Assembly (NCBI RefSeq): GCF_002027555.1
Contig: NZ_MXAP01000003.1
Location: 1-9,855, forward strand
Origin: Moraxella equi
GTDB taxonomy: Bacteria > Pseudomonadota > Gammaproteobacteria > Pseudomonadales > Moraxellaceae
DNA: 9,855 bases
Direction: 5' to 3'
The translations under genes and the position numbers were made by a program. The notes below the pieces were generated by a model. It had not been told where the DNA came from, did no database searches, and was given only the letters and a program-made list of their open reading frames with translations. How positions within the stretch are numbered: the stretch's first letter is position 1; every line of letters starts with the position of its first letter. Positions 1 through 6,232 of the stretch are shown here, one piece after another.

Positions 1-257
1 GTGTTAGTTGAGAGTGGGGTTATGATGATTAAATGGTTATTAACAGGGATATAAAAATCGGTGGGTAAATTTTGCCTTTGTTAATGTGGTTAATTTGGTT
101 TTGTGGGTTTTAAATATGAAAAATCTTACCAAAACATCATTTATCTATCATGTTTATCTATCATGCTTAATCTTAATCCATCAAAACAACCATTTTAAAT
201 AACAACAACAAAGCACGCTCACGCCAAAAGCAAAAACCCATCCACAGGACAGGCTTT
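1..257. other. Left-end non-coding region
   Basis: No convincing gene is visible. On the plus strand the frame from position 1 is open for 17 codons and stops at 52-54, so it could be the tail of a gene entering from the left, but 17 codons is too little to say. The rest is AT-rich and holds the 13-bp tandem repeat and the terminator of the MAPEG gene. Confidence 0.5.
140..165. repeat. Tandem duplication of a 13-bp unit
   Basis: The unit TTTATCTATCATG occurs twice back to back (140-152 and 153-165) without mismatch. It lies in the non-coding left end of the window, downstream of the MAPEG gene's terminator. No function can be assigned. It could be a recent slippage duplication in AT-rich DNA. 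Confidence 0.85.
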
Positions 258-259
258 TT
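232..259 (-). terminator. Rho-independent terminator of the OsmC-MAPEG operon
   Basis: Read on the minus strand, CCTGTCC and GGATGGG form a 7-bp stem (two G-U pairs) around a TGT loop. A further G-U pair and flanking A/T pairs extend it, and the run TTTTTGCTTTT follows. The 5' arm overlaps the stop codon of the MAPEG gene (258-260), so termination would be immediate. Confidence 0.7.
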
Positions 260-683
260 ACCAAATCATCTTTATGGCAAAATAAAATAACTGCAAACAG
301 CAAACCAGCGACAAACCCCAAATCACCGAGCGAAATGTCGCCAGATTCATGGCATATGCCACGCCATAGATAAGGCGTAACACGACATAAAGCCACGCCA
401 TGCCATTCACCACGTTTTGGGGGACAAAACAGTACATGGCGACCAGCACCGCCCCGATAAAGATAGGCAGGCTCTCAAAGCTGTTGGCTTGTACGGCATT
501 TAGGCGAGCCGATAGCCCTGTGGTCTGTGCTAGAAACGCTCGTGGGTTTTGATTGTCGGCTTTAAAGTCAAATCCGCCAGCCATCTTTGCCAAAAACGCA
601 AAGACAAAGGGCAACACGCAAGCGACCATGAGCGCCACAATCGCATAATGCGTGCCGTTCGGCACGTGTAAAATCCAGTTCAT
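258..683 (-). CDS. MAPEG family membrane protein
   Basis: This is a small integral membrane protein of 141 residues, the usual size for bacterial members of MAPEG (membrane-associated proteins in eicosanoid and glutathione metabolism). Hydrophobic segments lie at about residues 15-35, 70-88, 92-112 and 118-140, giving the four-helix MAPEG pattern. The motif NSFESLPIF with nearby Asn and Arg residues (about 60-75) matches the family's glutathione-binding helix region. The eukaryotic relatives are glutathione transferases or peroxidases; the substrate of this subgroup is not known. It starts two bases after the stop codon of the OsmC-family gene, so the two are almost certainly one operon. Pairing with a peroxide/thiol protein suggests a role in electrophile or peroxide defence, which is inference. 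No strong ribosome binding site precedes the ATG, which fits translational coupling. Confidence 0.85.
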   Translation of the reverse strand: MNWILHVPNGTHYAIVALMVACVLPFVFAFLAKMAGGFDFKADNQNPRAFLAQTTGLSARLNAVQANSFESLPIFIGAVLVAMYCFVPQNVVNGMAWLYVVLRLIYGVAYAMNLATFRSVIWGLSLVCCLQLFYFAIKMIW

Positions 684-685
684 GC

Positions 686-1108
686 TTATGCCATCGCCAC
701 TATTTCAAAATCATGGGTGATGTTCACCCCGCCATCGGCGAGCATTTTTGATGCTGAGCAGTATTTATCCGCTGACAGTTCAATGGCTTTGGCGACCTGC
801 GATTCTTTGATGTTCTTGCCTGCGACGATAAAATGCAGATGAATGTCAGTAAATACCGCAGGCACGCTGTCGGCACGGCGGGCGGACACTTCACAGCGAA
901 CATCGCTAATGGCTTGGCGGGATTTTTTTAAAATGCTTACCACATCATAACTGGCACAACCGCCCAGCCCCATTAGGATAAGCTCCATCGGTCTTGCCCC
1001 AAGCTCTTGGGCTGAGTCAATGATGACTTTATGTCCCGAACCGCTCACGGTCTCAAAATTAATCGCTTCGTTATTTAGCCATGTTACACTGGCACTCATG
1101 TCGCTCAT
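686..1108 (-). CDS. OsmC/Ohr family protein (YhfA-like)
   Basis: This is a 140-residue OsmC-family protein. OsmC/Ohr enzymes reduce organic hydroperoxides with a pair of cysteines; the YhfA-like branch is less well characterised. The two family cysteines are present: C51 in the GGCASYDV segment at the start of the long central helix, and C117 in KYCSASKML. The preceding PMELILMGLGG segment is also typical. The ATG at 1108 was chosen because AAGG (1115-1118) lies six bases upstream; a second ATG three codons later lacks this spacing. It is the first gene of a two-gene operon with the MAPEG gene, behind a sigma70-like promoter. Length is normal for the family. Whether it is a true peroxidase or a YhfA-type protein of unknown substrate cannot be decided from sequence alone. 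Confidence 0.88.
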   Translation of the reverse strand: MSDMSASVTWLNNEAINFETVSGSGHKVIIDSAQELGARPMELILMGLGGCASYDVVSILKKSRQAISDVRCEVSARRADSVPAVFTDIHLHFIVAGKNIKESQVAKAIELSADKYCSASKMLADGGVNITHDFEIVAMA

Positions 1109-1160
1109 GGGATTACCTTTTTTGATAAATTTTAATAAATATAATTAAATATAATGGGGC

Positions 1161-1189
1161 ATTGTAGCACAAAATGACAAGGCGGTAAA
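1161..1189 (-). promoter_or_regulatory. Sigma70-like promoter of the OsmC-MAPEG operon
   Basis: On the minus strand, TTTACC (1184-1189) and TACAAT (1161-1166) are separated by 17 bases, which matches the sigma70 consensus at 4/6 and 5/6 positions. Transcription would begin near 1154, giving a leader of about 45 bases before the start codon at 1108. No OxyR or OhrR operator was recognised. Confidence 0.55.
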
Positions 1190-1345
1190 TTTTTGAGCGT
1201 TAAAGGTTGGGTTTGGTTTTTGTGCATTGTGGCAACAATGACGATGATAAATGGGGCAATTTTGCCAACAAACACACCCAAAATCGGCATTTATTGCCAT
1301 TATTTACCATTTGCAACATTTTTAAGCAAAATAATGTTACACTTT

Positions 1346-1395
1346 TTGGCAAAAATTTGGTTTAATAGACAGCAATAATTTGCCAAAATTTTGGC
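1346..1395. repeat. rppH: TTTTGGC/GCCAAAA inverted repeats in the rppH leader
   Basis: GCCAAAATTTTGGC (1382-1395) is a perfect 14-bp palindrome ending 31 bases before the rppH ATG. A further TTGGCAAA at 1346-1353 is the inverse of TTTGCCAA at 1379-1386. The central GCCAAAA can therefore pair with a copy on either side. It could be an operator, or alternative RNA hairpins if transcription starts upstream of 1346. There is no U-tract of terminator quality. Confidence 0.6.
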
Positions 1396-1416
1396 GTTCT
1401 TTAAATTTATTACATT

Positions 1417-1420
1417 AAGG
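1417..1420 (+). promoter_or_regulatory. rppH: Ribosome binding site fixing the rppH start
   Basis: AAGG lies six bases before the ATG at 1427. This favours that start over the in-frame TTG at 1391, which would add 12 residues not found at the N-terminus of RppH proteins. Confidence 0.75.
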
Positions 1421-1426
1421 TTAGTC

Positions 1427-1918
1427 ATGATTGATTCAGACGGCTTTCGAGCCAATGTCGGTATCATCTTGGCAAATACAGAAGGGCAAGTGCTTTGGAC
1501 AAAACGAATCGGACACGACAGCTGGCAATTTCCACAAGGTGGGATTGACAGGGGTGAAACACCGCTTGATGCGATGTACCGTGAATTGTATGAAGAAGTG
1601 GGCTTATGTCCGCACCACGTGGAAGTGCTGGGGGTAACACATGATTGGCTTCGTTACCGTCTGCCTAAGCGTTATGTGCGACTGGGGCAAGAGCCACTCT
1701 GTATCGGGCAAAAACAAAAATGGTTTTTGCTACGCTTGGATGAAAAAAACACCGACTTTATCCGCTTTGACACCGCAACCCCTGAGTTTGACGAATGGGC
1801 GTGGGTGAGTTACTGGTATCCTTTGGGGCAGGTTGTGCCGTTTAAACGGGGTGTGTACCAAAAGGCATTGTTAGAACTTGCCGAGCGGTTGCCCCTAAAA
1901 AAGGGGCTAAGGCTTTGA
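1427..1918 (+). CDS. rppH: RNA pyrophosphohydrolase RppH
   Basis: RppH removes pyrophosphate from the 5' triphosphate end of mRNAs, exposing a 5' monophosphate that stimulates RNase E decay. The 163-residue product starts [12 protein letters not shown], closely resembling the E. coli enzyme start. The Nudix box spans residues 38-60 (GGIDRGE then REL-EEVG), and E53, E56 and E57 fall at the positions of the metal-binding glutamates of E. coli RppH. Further hallmarks are WQFPQGG (33-39), WLRY-LPKR and [11 protein letters not shown]. The C-terminus is a little short and basic (PLKKGLRL). The start at 1427 is set by the AAGG upstream. It stands alone, convergent with trxA, and a strong terminator follows. 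Confidence 0.97.
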   Translation: MIDSDGFRANVGIILANTEGQVLWTKRIGHDSWQFPQGGIDRGETPLDAMYRELYEEVGLCPHHVEVLGVTHDWLRYRLPKRYVRLGQEPLCIGQKQKWFLLRLDEKNTDFIRFDTATPEFDEWAWVSYWYPLGQVVPFKRGVYQKALLELAERLPLKKGLRL

Positions 1919-1944
1919 TAAAGCTGTGATATAAGTTAAGTCAC

Positions 1945-1979
1945 AAAAACAAGTCATGATGGTCATGGCTTGTTTTTTT
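1945..1979 (+). terminator. rppH: Rho-independent terminator of rppH
   Basis: AACAAGTCATGA (1948-1959) pairs with TCATGGCTTGTT (1963-1974). This gives a 12-bp stem with one G-U pair and a three-base loop, followed by a continuous T run to 1979. It is one of the clearest terminators in the window. Confidence 0.9.
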
Positions 1980-1982
1980 ATG

Positions 1983-2017
1983 CAAAAAACAAAAAACCTG
2001 CACAAGGGCAGGCTTTT
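1983..2017 (-). terminator. trxA: Rho-independent terminator of trxA
   Basis: On the minus strand, AAAGCCTGC and GCAGGTTTT form a stem of nine pairs (one G-U) around the loop CCTTGT. A TTTTTTGTTTTTTG tail follows. With the rppH terminator it forms a back-to-back pair separating the two convergent genes. Confidence 0.85.
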
Positions 2018-2031
2018 GGGTGTGTTTGACA

Positions 2032-2352
2032 TTATAAATGCTTGTTTAGCAATTCAACAAACTCTGATTTAGGACGGCTACCAACCACAGTATCGACTTT
2101 CTCGCCATTTTTGAACACGAACAAAGTCGGAATGCTACGAATGCCAAAGCGTGCTGATGTCTCTGGGTTGTCGTCCACATTGACTTTGACGATTTGGAAT
2201 TTGTCGCCATATTCTGCATCTAGGTCTTCTAGGACAGGGGCAATGGCTTTACAAGGACCGCACCACGCTGCCCAAAAGTCCACGAGAACGGGCTTGTCGG
2301 CTTGTAGTACGTCTTGGTCGAAGCTTGCATCGGTGGTGTTAATAATGCTCAT
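2032..2352 (-). CDS. trxA: Thioredoxin 1 (TrxA)
   Basis: This is the cytoplasmic disulfide reductase that passes electrons from thioredoxin reductase to ribonucleotide reductase, methionine sulfoxide reductase and other clients. At 106 residues it is a single, full-length thioredoxin fold. The active site W30-C31-G32-P33-C34 is intact, as are the buried Asp (D25 in VDFWA) and the cis-proline P75 in SIPTLFVF. There is no signal peptide, so it is cytoplasmic. The start at 2352 is preceded by AAAGG (2361-2365) eight bases upstream. It is a single-gene unit: rppH converges on it, rluA diverges from it, and a terminator lies just past its stop. A TTGAAA (2408-2413, minus) with a TATACA-like -10 19 bases away is a weak promoter candidate. 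Confidence 0.97.
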   Translation of the reverse strand: MSIINTTDASFDQDVLQADKPVLVDFWAAWCGPCKAIAPVLEDLDAEYGDKFQIVKVNVDDNPETSARFGIRSIPTLFVFKNGEKVDTVVGSRPKSEFVELLNKHL

Positions 2353-2485
2353 GGGTATTACCTTTATAAATAAGTGAATGCGTGTATAATGGGGGTGCCT
2401 TGATGACTTTCAAGTGTGTGATGATAAGTCCTATTAATCGGTGGATTAGGGCAAATCAAATCATCACAATATCCCCAAAACTTCA

Positions 2486-2494
2486 TGCTATAAT
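2486..2494 (+). promoter_or_regulatory. rluA: Extended -10 promoter candidate for rluA
   Basis: TGCTATAAT carries a perfect TATAAT (2489-2494) with the TGn extension that can replace a good -35 element. Transcription would start near 2501, about 80 bases before the rluA start. A second perfect TATAAT at 2385-2390 has TTTATA 16 bases upstream and is an alternative. Confidence 0.5.
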
Positions 2495-2581
2495 AACAAA
2501 CTTTTTGCCAGATGATGATTAAATTTACAAAAATCATCAATTCGCCCCGTTAATCCAAATCATTAAACGACCCCAAAACCC

Positions 2582-3325
2582 ATGACCGACCACCACGACC
2601 GCCTATCTGATGACAAAATCGCCCTAATGAACGCCCAAGAGTGTGAATATGATGATGAATTTTTTAAAAATTTTATCCACTCAATCACCGTCTATGAAGA
2701 CGATGATATTTGGGTGGGGGATAAGCCAGCTGGACTTCTTAGTGTGGACGGACGCACGTTAAAGGTCAGTTTGCAATCACGGTTATTAAAGGTTTACCCC
2801 AATATCAAACTCATTCACCGCCTTGACATGGATGCATCAGGGCTCATTATTTTTGCCAAAAATGAACACAGCCAAAGCCACATCGCCAAGCAATTCATTG
2901 ATCGCATGGTCAGCAAAGAGTATCAAGCGGTGGTGTTTGGCACGATAGAGCAGGCGGGCAAAAAAGGCGTGATTGACGTGCCTGTCCGCTACGAGCCGAC
3001 CACCAAGCCCCGCCATATCGTGGACATGGATTGGAGTAAGCGAGCCTTGACACATTATGAAGTCATGCACCACGAGCTGCGAACCGACAAGGCAGGCAAG
3101 GCCCATGCCGTAACCCGTCTGGCTCTGCGTCCCATCACAGGCAGAAGTCATCAGCTACGAGTCCACTGCGTACATATCGGTCATGTAATGATTGGCGACC
3201 CGATTTATGCTGAAAATACCACCTTAGAGCTTGCCCCACGTCTCAATCTACACGCCCACAAACTTCGCCTAAAACACCCCACGCATGGGGCTTGGCTGGA
3301 TTGGGAAAGTGAAGTGCCGTTTTAA
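2582..3325 (+). CDS. rluA: RluA family pseudouridine synthase
   Basis: The product (247 residues) converts uridine to pseudouridine in structured RNA. The closest resemblance is to RluA, the dual-specificity enzyme for 23S rRNA U746 and tRNA U32. Matching segments are KPAGLLSVDGR (48-58), the catalytic HRLDMDASG (79-87, nucleophile D82), PITGRSHQLRVH (184-195) and the C-terminal APRL-LHAHKL. There is no N-terminal S4 domain, as expected for RluA rather than RluC/RluD. It carries about 20-25 extra, acidic N-terminal residues relative to E. coli RluA. No clear ribosome binding site precedes ATG 2582, and an in-frame ATG at 2627 would give a length nearer the usual one, so the start is uncertain. 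It diverges from trxA. The promoter of the toxin-antitoxin locus overlaps its end. Confidence 0.92.
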   Translation: MTDHHDRLSDDKIALMNAQECEYDDEFFKNFIHSITVYEDDDIWVGDKPAGLLSVDGRTLKVSLQSRLLKVYPNIKLIHRLDMDASGLIIFAKNEHSQSHIAKQFIDRMVSKEYQAVVFGTIEQAGKKGVIDVPVRYEPTTKPRHIVDMDWSKRALTHYEVMHHELRTDKAGKAHAVTRLALRPITGRSHQLRVHCVHIGHVMIGDPIYAENTTLELAPRLNLHAHKLRLKHPTHGAWLDWESEVPF

Positions 3326-3354
3326 ATGACAAAGCAATGAAAATACGTTACAAT
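3326..3354 (+). promoter_or_regulatory. Sigma70-like promoter of the brnT-brnA locus
   Basis: ATGACA (3326-3331) and TACAAT (3349-3354) each match the consensus at five of six positions and are exactly 17 bases apart. The -35 begins right after the rluA stop codon. Transcription would begin near 3361, about ten bases before the brnT ATG, leaving a very short leader. BrnA family antitoxins usually repress their own promoter, but I did not find a clear operator palindrome here. Confidence 0.65.
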
Positions 3355-3371
3355 AAAATAAGTGTGGTATT

Positions 3372-3687
3372 ATGGCGGATATTTATTATGAATTATATGG
3401 CTTAAAGTTTGAATGGCGTGATGATAAATCAGCTCTTGTATTAAATAATCATAAAATCACATTTATCGAAGCGTGTACGGTATTTTTTTTGATGACAATG
3501 AGATAGCTTTTAAGATACAAGATTTGATTATTCAAAACCCCATTTTATTACCATAGGATTTAGCGAAAATGCAAGATTATTGGTGGTGGCGTGGGTGCAA
3601 AGAGAAGATAATATTCGCCTAATTACAGCCATACAAGCGGAGAAAAAGCATGAACGACTATATCACACAGAACGCCAGTTATTTTGA
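3372..3687 (+). pseudogene. brnT: BrnT-type toxin, broken by two frameshifts
   Basis: BrnT is a ribonuclease toxin of about 90-100 residues with a RelE-like fold. Here the family pattern is present but spread over three frames. From ATG 3372 one reads KFEWRDDKSALVLNNHKITFIEACTVF, the typical N-terminus (split as FEW-DDKS, H-I-F-EA, VF). The frame shifts after the T8 run at 3483-3490 and continues as DDNEIAFKIQD. It shifts again at the C4 run at 3538-3541 and continues as HFITIGFSENARLLVV, then IRLITAIQAEKKHERLY, ending at TGA 3685-3687. Each break is equivalent to one missing or two extra bases, and read straight through the product stops after 44 residues. The repaired protein would be about 105 residues. 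The antitoxin start lies inside the last 38 bases, a normal arrangement for this family. It may be real decay or consensus errors at homopolymers. Confidence 0.8.
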
Positions 3688-3895
3688 TGACTTTGATTTT
3701 GATAATGCCAAAGTTGTCAAACATCCTTTAATTGAAAAAGCCCAACAAGCCAAATCAAAATATGCTTCATCTGAACGTATTTTTGATGAAGACGTTTTGT
3801 TATGGCTAAATAATCAAAATGACCACACCAAACATTACATCAATGAAATGATGCGAAATCTTATGGCGATAGAACAAGCTAAAATGAATGTTTAA
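3650..3895 (+). CDS. brnA: BrnA-type antitoxin (ribbon-helix-helix)
   Basis: This 81-residue protein resembles BrnA antitoxins, which neutralise BrnT and bind the locus promoter as ribbon-helix-helix dimers. The acidic N-terminus with DFDNAKVV (about 16-23) is the family's toxin-facing segment. RIFDEDVLLWL (43-53) supplies the strand and first helix, and YINEMMRNLM (63-72) is the second helix, where family members typically have IN--LR--M. GGAG (3639-3642) sits seven bases before ATG 3650, and the gene overlaps the broken brnT by 38 bases, so translation is probably coupled. The reading frame is intact although the toxin's is not. Base composition is noticeably more AT-rich than rluA, consistent with horizontal acquisition. 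Its stop lies three bases from that of the convergent lipoprotein gene. Confidence 0.75.
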   Translation: MNDYITQNASYFDDFDFDNAKVVKHPLIEKAQQAKSKYASSERIFDEDVLLWLNNQNDHTKHYINEMMRNLMAIEQAKMNV

Positions 3896-3898
3896 CCC

Positions 3899-5131
3899 TT
3901 ACAAATTTAAACATTCAAATTTCTCATCTCGTTTTTTCGTTTCGGTGGCAACCCTATCATTGCTTACAGGATTTTGTAGGCAAATGTGGGTTTTCTCTAT
4001 GACACTGCCTGTCAATGTCGGAGCAAATACATTGTTTAATGGCGTGCCATTGATATGATGATTGGCGATAGTGATAAGATTGTCTAGGGATTTAACTTTG
4101 GCGATATATGAGCGGTAATCCTGCTCGCCGATGTCGGTCAGGGTTTTGCCGATAAAATTGGTTGGGTCGATTTTTCGCTTTTTTGGTTCGTAGTTATTAT
4201 AATAAGTGGCAAATTCTGGGGCGGATAAATCGCCAATTTGAATTTGCTCGGTAAATGTATCAGCCATGTCATTGATTGATTTATTCTTTTTGTAAAGTAG
4301 CGTCATATCAACATCATTTTGTAGACGATTAAATAAATAATACGCCCCCATAAACTCACCTATAATTGCCGTTTTAAAACTTAACTCATCAGCGGTTAAG
4401 GGGGTGAGCGTTGGTTTTATGGTAGGGTTATGAGAATGATACAACACAATTGTTTGGATTTGATTGGCTATCATATTGACATAGACGTTTTTCTCTATCA
4501 AATTATTGGCATTTGCCAAATATGCTCGTAATGATGATAATTCATCAAGAAGTCCTTGCATAACATTATCAGGATTTTGCGTATTTAATAAATGCACAAA
4601 ATGCAGTCGTTGTCCTTTTAGGGTGATTTCATAATAAGGGACGTGCATCTTTAAGTGATAATTTCCTTGCATAATTGCAGGGGGATTTTTTAAAAAGGTA
4701 TGATATCTGTCATGGGCGGTTTTGTATTTTGCTGTGTCAAATTTTTGGGTTAATACACTTTCAAAACACGCATGAGCGGTTTGCCCACTGTTGCTATTAT
4801 ACCGACAAAATAATCCTGTATTATCGTCATTTGTTTCTTCATCGATGGCAATTTCATGAACAGGGTGTCTCTTATTTAAAGCCAATATATCATCTTCACT
4901 GGCATTTTGTTTTAACAGAGCTTGTAATTCATCTGAATACACCCGACCCGCCTGTAACGGCTCATCACTCGCCCCAATGCCCAAAAGATAATAATAACTG
5001 TCTTTTTGGGCGGTTGTGGCGGTGTTTTGGCGGTCGTGATAGTTTTGGATAAGCGTGTCGGCATTTTGGTTTAGCGGTACATCACTACACGCTGATAGCA
5101 AAAGGCAGGATAAGATGAATGATTTTTTCAT
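3899..5131 (-). CDS. Predicted lipoprotein of unknown function
   Basis: I do not recognise the family. The 410-residue product begins with a short lipoprotein signal peptide: K2-K3, a hydrophobic core and the lipobox LSAC with C15 as lipidation site. Residue +2 after the cysteine is Ser, not Asp, which favours export to the outer membrane. Four other cysteines of the mature part (C109, C122, C384, C407) could make two disulfides. The remainder looks mostly helical, is rich in Asn, Thr and Tyr, and has no transmembrane segment or familiar motif. AT content is higher than in the neighbouring dehydrogenase gene. It converges on brnA with only three bases between stops and no visible terminator. 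There is no strong ribosome binding site before ATG 5131, but the signal peptide supports that start. Confidence 0.8.
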   Translation of the reverse strand: MKKSFILSCLLLSACSDVPLNQNADTLIQNYHDRQNTATTAQKDSYYYLLGIGASDEPLQAGRVYSDELQALLKQNASEDDILALNKRHPVHEIAIDEETNDDNTGLFCRYNSNSGQTAHACFESVLTQKFDTAKYKTAHDRYHTFLKNPPAIMQGNYHLKMHVPYYEITLKGQRLHFVHLLNTQNPDNVMQGLLDELSSLRAYLANANNLIEKNVYVNMIANQIQTIVLYHSHNPTIKPTLTPLTADELSFKTAIIGEFMGAYYLFNRLQNDVDMTLLYKKNKSINDMADTFTEQIQIGDLSAPEFATYYNNYEPKKRKIDPTNFIGKTLTDIGEQDYRSYIAKVKSLDNLITIANHHINGTPLNNVFAPTLTGSVIEKTHICLQNPVSNDRVATETKKRDEKFECLNL

Positions 5132-5151
5132 AATGGTTTTTGAGTATATAG

Positions 5152-5181
5152 ATTAAACGCCACGCACCGAATAATTGCCAA
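5152..5181 (-). promoter_or_regulatory. Promoter candidate of the lipoprotein gene
   Basis: On the minus strand TTGGCA (5176-5181) and TTTAAT (5152-5157) each match the consensus at five of six positions, with an 18-base spacer. The predicted start is about 15 bases upstream of the ATG. A long inverted repeat (5162-5194) is centred on the -35. Confidence 0.5.
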
Positions 5182-5194
5182 TTAAACGGTACGT
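5162..5194. repeat. 33-bp interrupted palindrome over the lipoprotein promoter
   Basis: ACGCACCG (5162-5169) pairs with CGGTACGT (5187-5194) over eight positions (one G-U). Inside, after a symmetrical AA/AA interruption, TAATT (5172-5176) pairs with AATTA (5180-5184) around GCC. It lies between the dehydrogenase stop and the lipoprotein start. A clear U-tract is lacking on the minus strand, so an operator is at least as likely as a terminator. Confidence 0.65.
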
Positions 5195-5216
5195 CATTAT
5201 TTTAATATTTTAGCAA

Positions 5217-6155
5217 TCAACCCCGAACGAACTCACTTACCTGCTTACACAAAATCCCCCAAAGCCGACTTTGTGCTGAGTGGCTTGCCCATGCGTTGTG
5301 GGGCGTGATAATCACTCGTGGGTGGTTGTGTAGCGCCAACAGTGGCTCATCGGCAGGGGGTGGCTCTTGGGTGAACACGTCTGTGGCATAGCCTGCAATC
5401 TGCCCACGCTCAATCCCACGCACAACCGCCCCACTATCCACAACCGCTCCACGAGCGACATTGATGATGAGTGGGGTTTTGCCCATTTTGCCAATTGTCT
5501 CATCGTCTATTAGGTGGTGCGTGTCGTCTGTTAATGGGCAATGCAGACTAATCACGTCCGAACGTGCCAGCACGTCATCAAAGGCGGTGTAGCTGTCGTC
5601 TCTTGGCGGTTTGCCTGCTCGTTCGGCATATAGCACACTCATGCCAAAAGCGGTGGCGATTTGCCCAACCTTTTGTCCGATTGCCCCTTTGCCGACAATG
5701 CCCAGCGTCCGCCCTGCCAAATCAAAAATGGGCGTATCTAGCAAACAAAACCGCCCGTCCGCTTGCCATGTGCCGTCCGTGGCTTGTCTGTGGTAATGCA
5801 CCCCTGCACGCATGGCGGTGAGTATTAGCATAAAAGTGTGTTCAGGCACGCTGTCCACCGAGTAGCCTGCGACATTTTGGACGGCAATGCCACGCTCATC
5901 ACAAGCGGTTATATCCACGTTGTTCATGCCTGTGGCGGCGAGCTGGATAAGTTTGAGATTGGGCAAGCGGTCAATGACGGCACGGTTTAAGACGACTTTG
6001 TTGGTGATGATAATGTCGGCATGAATGCACCGCTCCACGATAATATCATCATCTTGGGGCGTGCTGTCATACACGGTATAATCGTCAATGCTGTCTGGGG
6101 CAGGCAAGGCGACATTGTCTGAGAAGGTGGCACGGTCTAAAAATACGGCTTTCAT
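5217..6155 (-). CDS. D-2-hydroxyacid dehydrogenase, glycerate dehydrogenase-like
   Basis: This is an NAD(P)-dependent enzyme of the D-isomer-specific 2-hydroxyacid dehydrogenase family, 312 residues, the normal length. The substrate-binding domain contains LAATGMNNVD (72-81) and NVAGYSVDSVPEH (94-106). The Rossmann motif is G155-K-G-A-I-G160. The catalytic triad is complete: R235 in NVARGA, E264 in DVFTQEPP and H286 in ITPHNAW. The ATGMNNVD and YAER features resemble glycerate dehydrogenase/hydroxypyruvate reductase (HprA) more than lactate or phosphoglycerate dehydrogenase, so interconversion of hydroxypyruvate and glycerate is the best guess. AGGA (6162-6165 on the minus strand) lies six bases before ATG 6155. 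A promoter is embedded in the upstream terminator hairpin. It is apparently transcribed alone. Confidence 0.9.
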   Translation of the reverse strand: MKAVFLDRATFSDNVALPAPDSIDDYTVYDSTPQDDDIIVERCIHADIIITNKVVLNRAVIDRLPNLKLIQLAATGMNNVDITACDERGIAVQNVAGYSVDSVPEHTFMLILTAMRAGVHYHRQATDGTWQADGRFCLLDTPIFDLAGRTLGIVGKGAIGQKVGQIATAFGMSVLYAERAGKPPRDDSYTAFDDVLARSDVISLHCPLTDDTHHLIDDETIGKMGKTPLIINVARGAVVDSGAVVRGIERGQIAGYATDVFTQEPPPADEPLLALHNHPRVIITPHNAWASHSAQSRLWGILCKQVSEFVRG

Positions 6156-6172
6156 GGTTTATCCTAAAAATA

Positions 6173-6205
6173 AAAAACACGCCTAATGTATAACAGCGTG
6201 TTTTT
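6173..6205 (-). terminator. Rho-independent terminator of the LRR gene
   Basis: AAAAACACGC (minus, 6196-6205) pairs with GCGTGTTTTT (6173-6182) over ten base pairs with a 13-base loop. TTATTTTT continues the U-rich tail leftward. The hairpin is symmetrical enough to act in both directions. It sits between the LRR stop (6233) and the dehydrogenase start (6155). Confidence 0.85.
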
Positions 6206-6213
6206 AATGTCAA
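6185..6213 (-). promoter_or_regulatory. Promoter of the dehydrogenase gene, inside the terminator
   Basis: A perfect TTGACA (6208-6213 on the minus strand) is followed after 17 bases by TACATT (6185-6190, 4/6). The -10 lies in the loop of the LRR terminator hairpin, and the start point would be near 6178, in its distal arm. The leader would be only about 20 bases. Confidence 0.55.
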
Positions 6214-6232
6214 TCGTTCAATGATAAATGGG

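Larger units (their letters stand above)
1109..1426. other. Divergent intergenic region between the OsmC gene and rppH
   Basis: This 318-bp AT-rich spacer has no supported gene. A TTG-initiated 61-codon plus-strand frame (1193-1378) lacks a ribosome binding site and any family resemblance. The left part holds the OsmC promoter. The right part holds repeated TTTTGGC/GCCAAAA elements, including a perfect 14-bp palindrome, just upstream of rppH. I found no clean -35/-10 pair for rppH. Confidence 0.6.

Noticed and set aside
1..54. Open plus-strand frame from the left edge, possible gene tail
   Set aside because: Seventeen codons with no recognisable motif cannot be distinguished from chance.
1193..1378. 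61-codon plus-strand frame between the OsmC gene and rppH
   Set aside because: It starts with TTG and has no ribosome binding site. Its composition is that of the spacer, with no family resemblance, and it overlaps the divergent promoter and repeat elements.
1391..1426. In-frame N-terminal extension of RppH from a TTG codon
   Set aside because: The 12 extra residues are not part of the RppH family N-terminus, and AAGG is correctly spaced only for the ATG at 1427.
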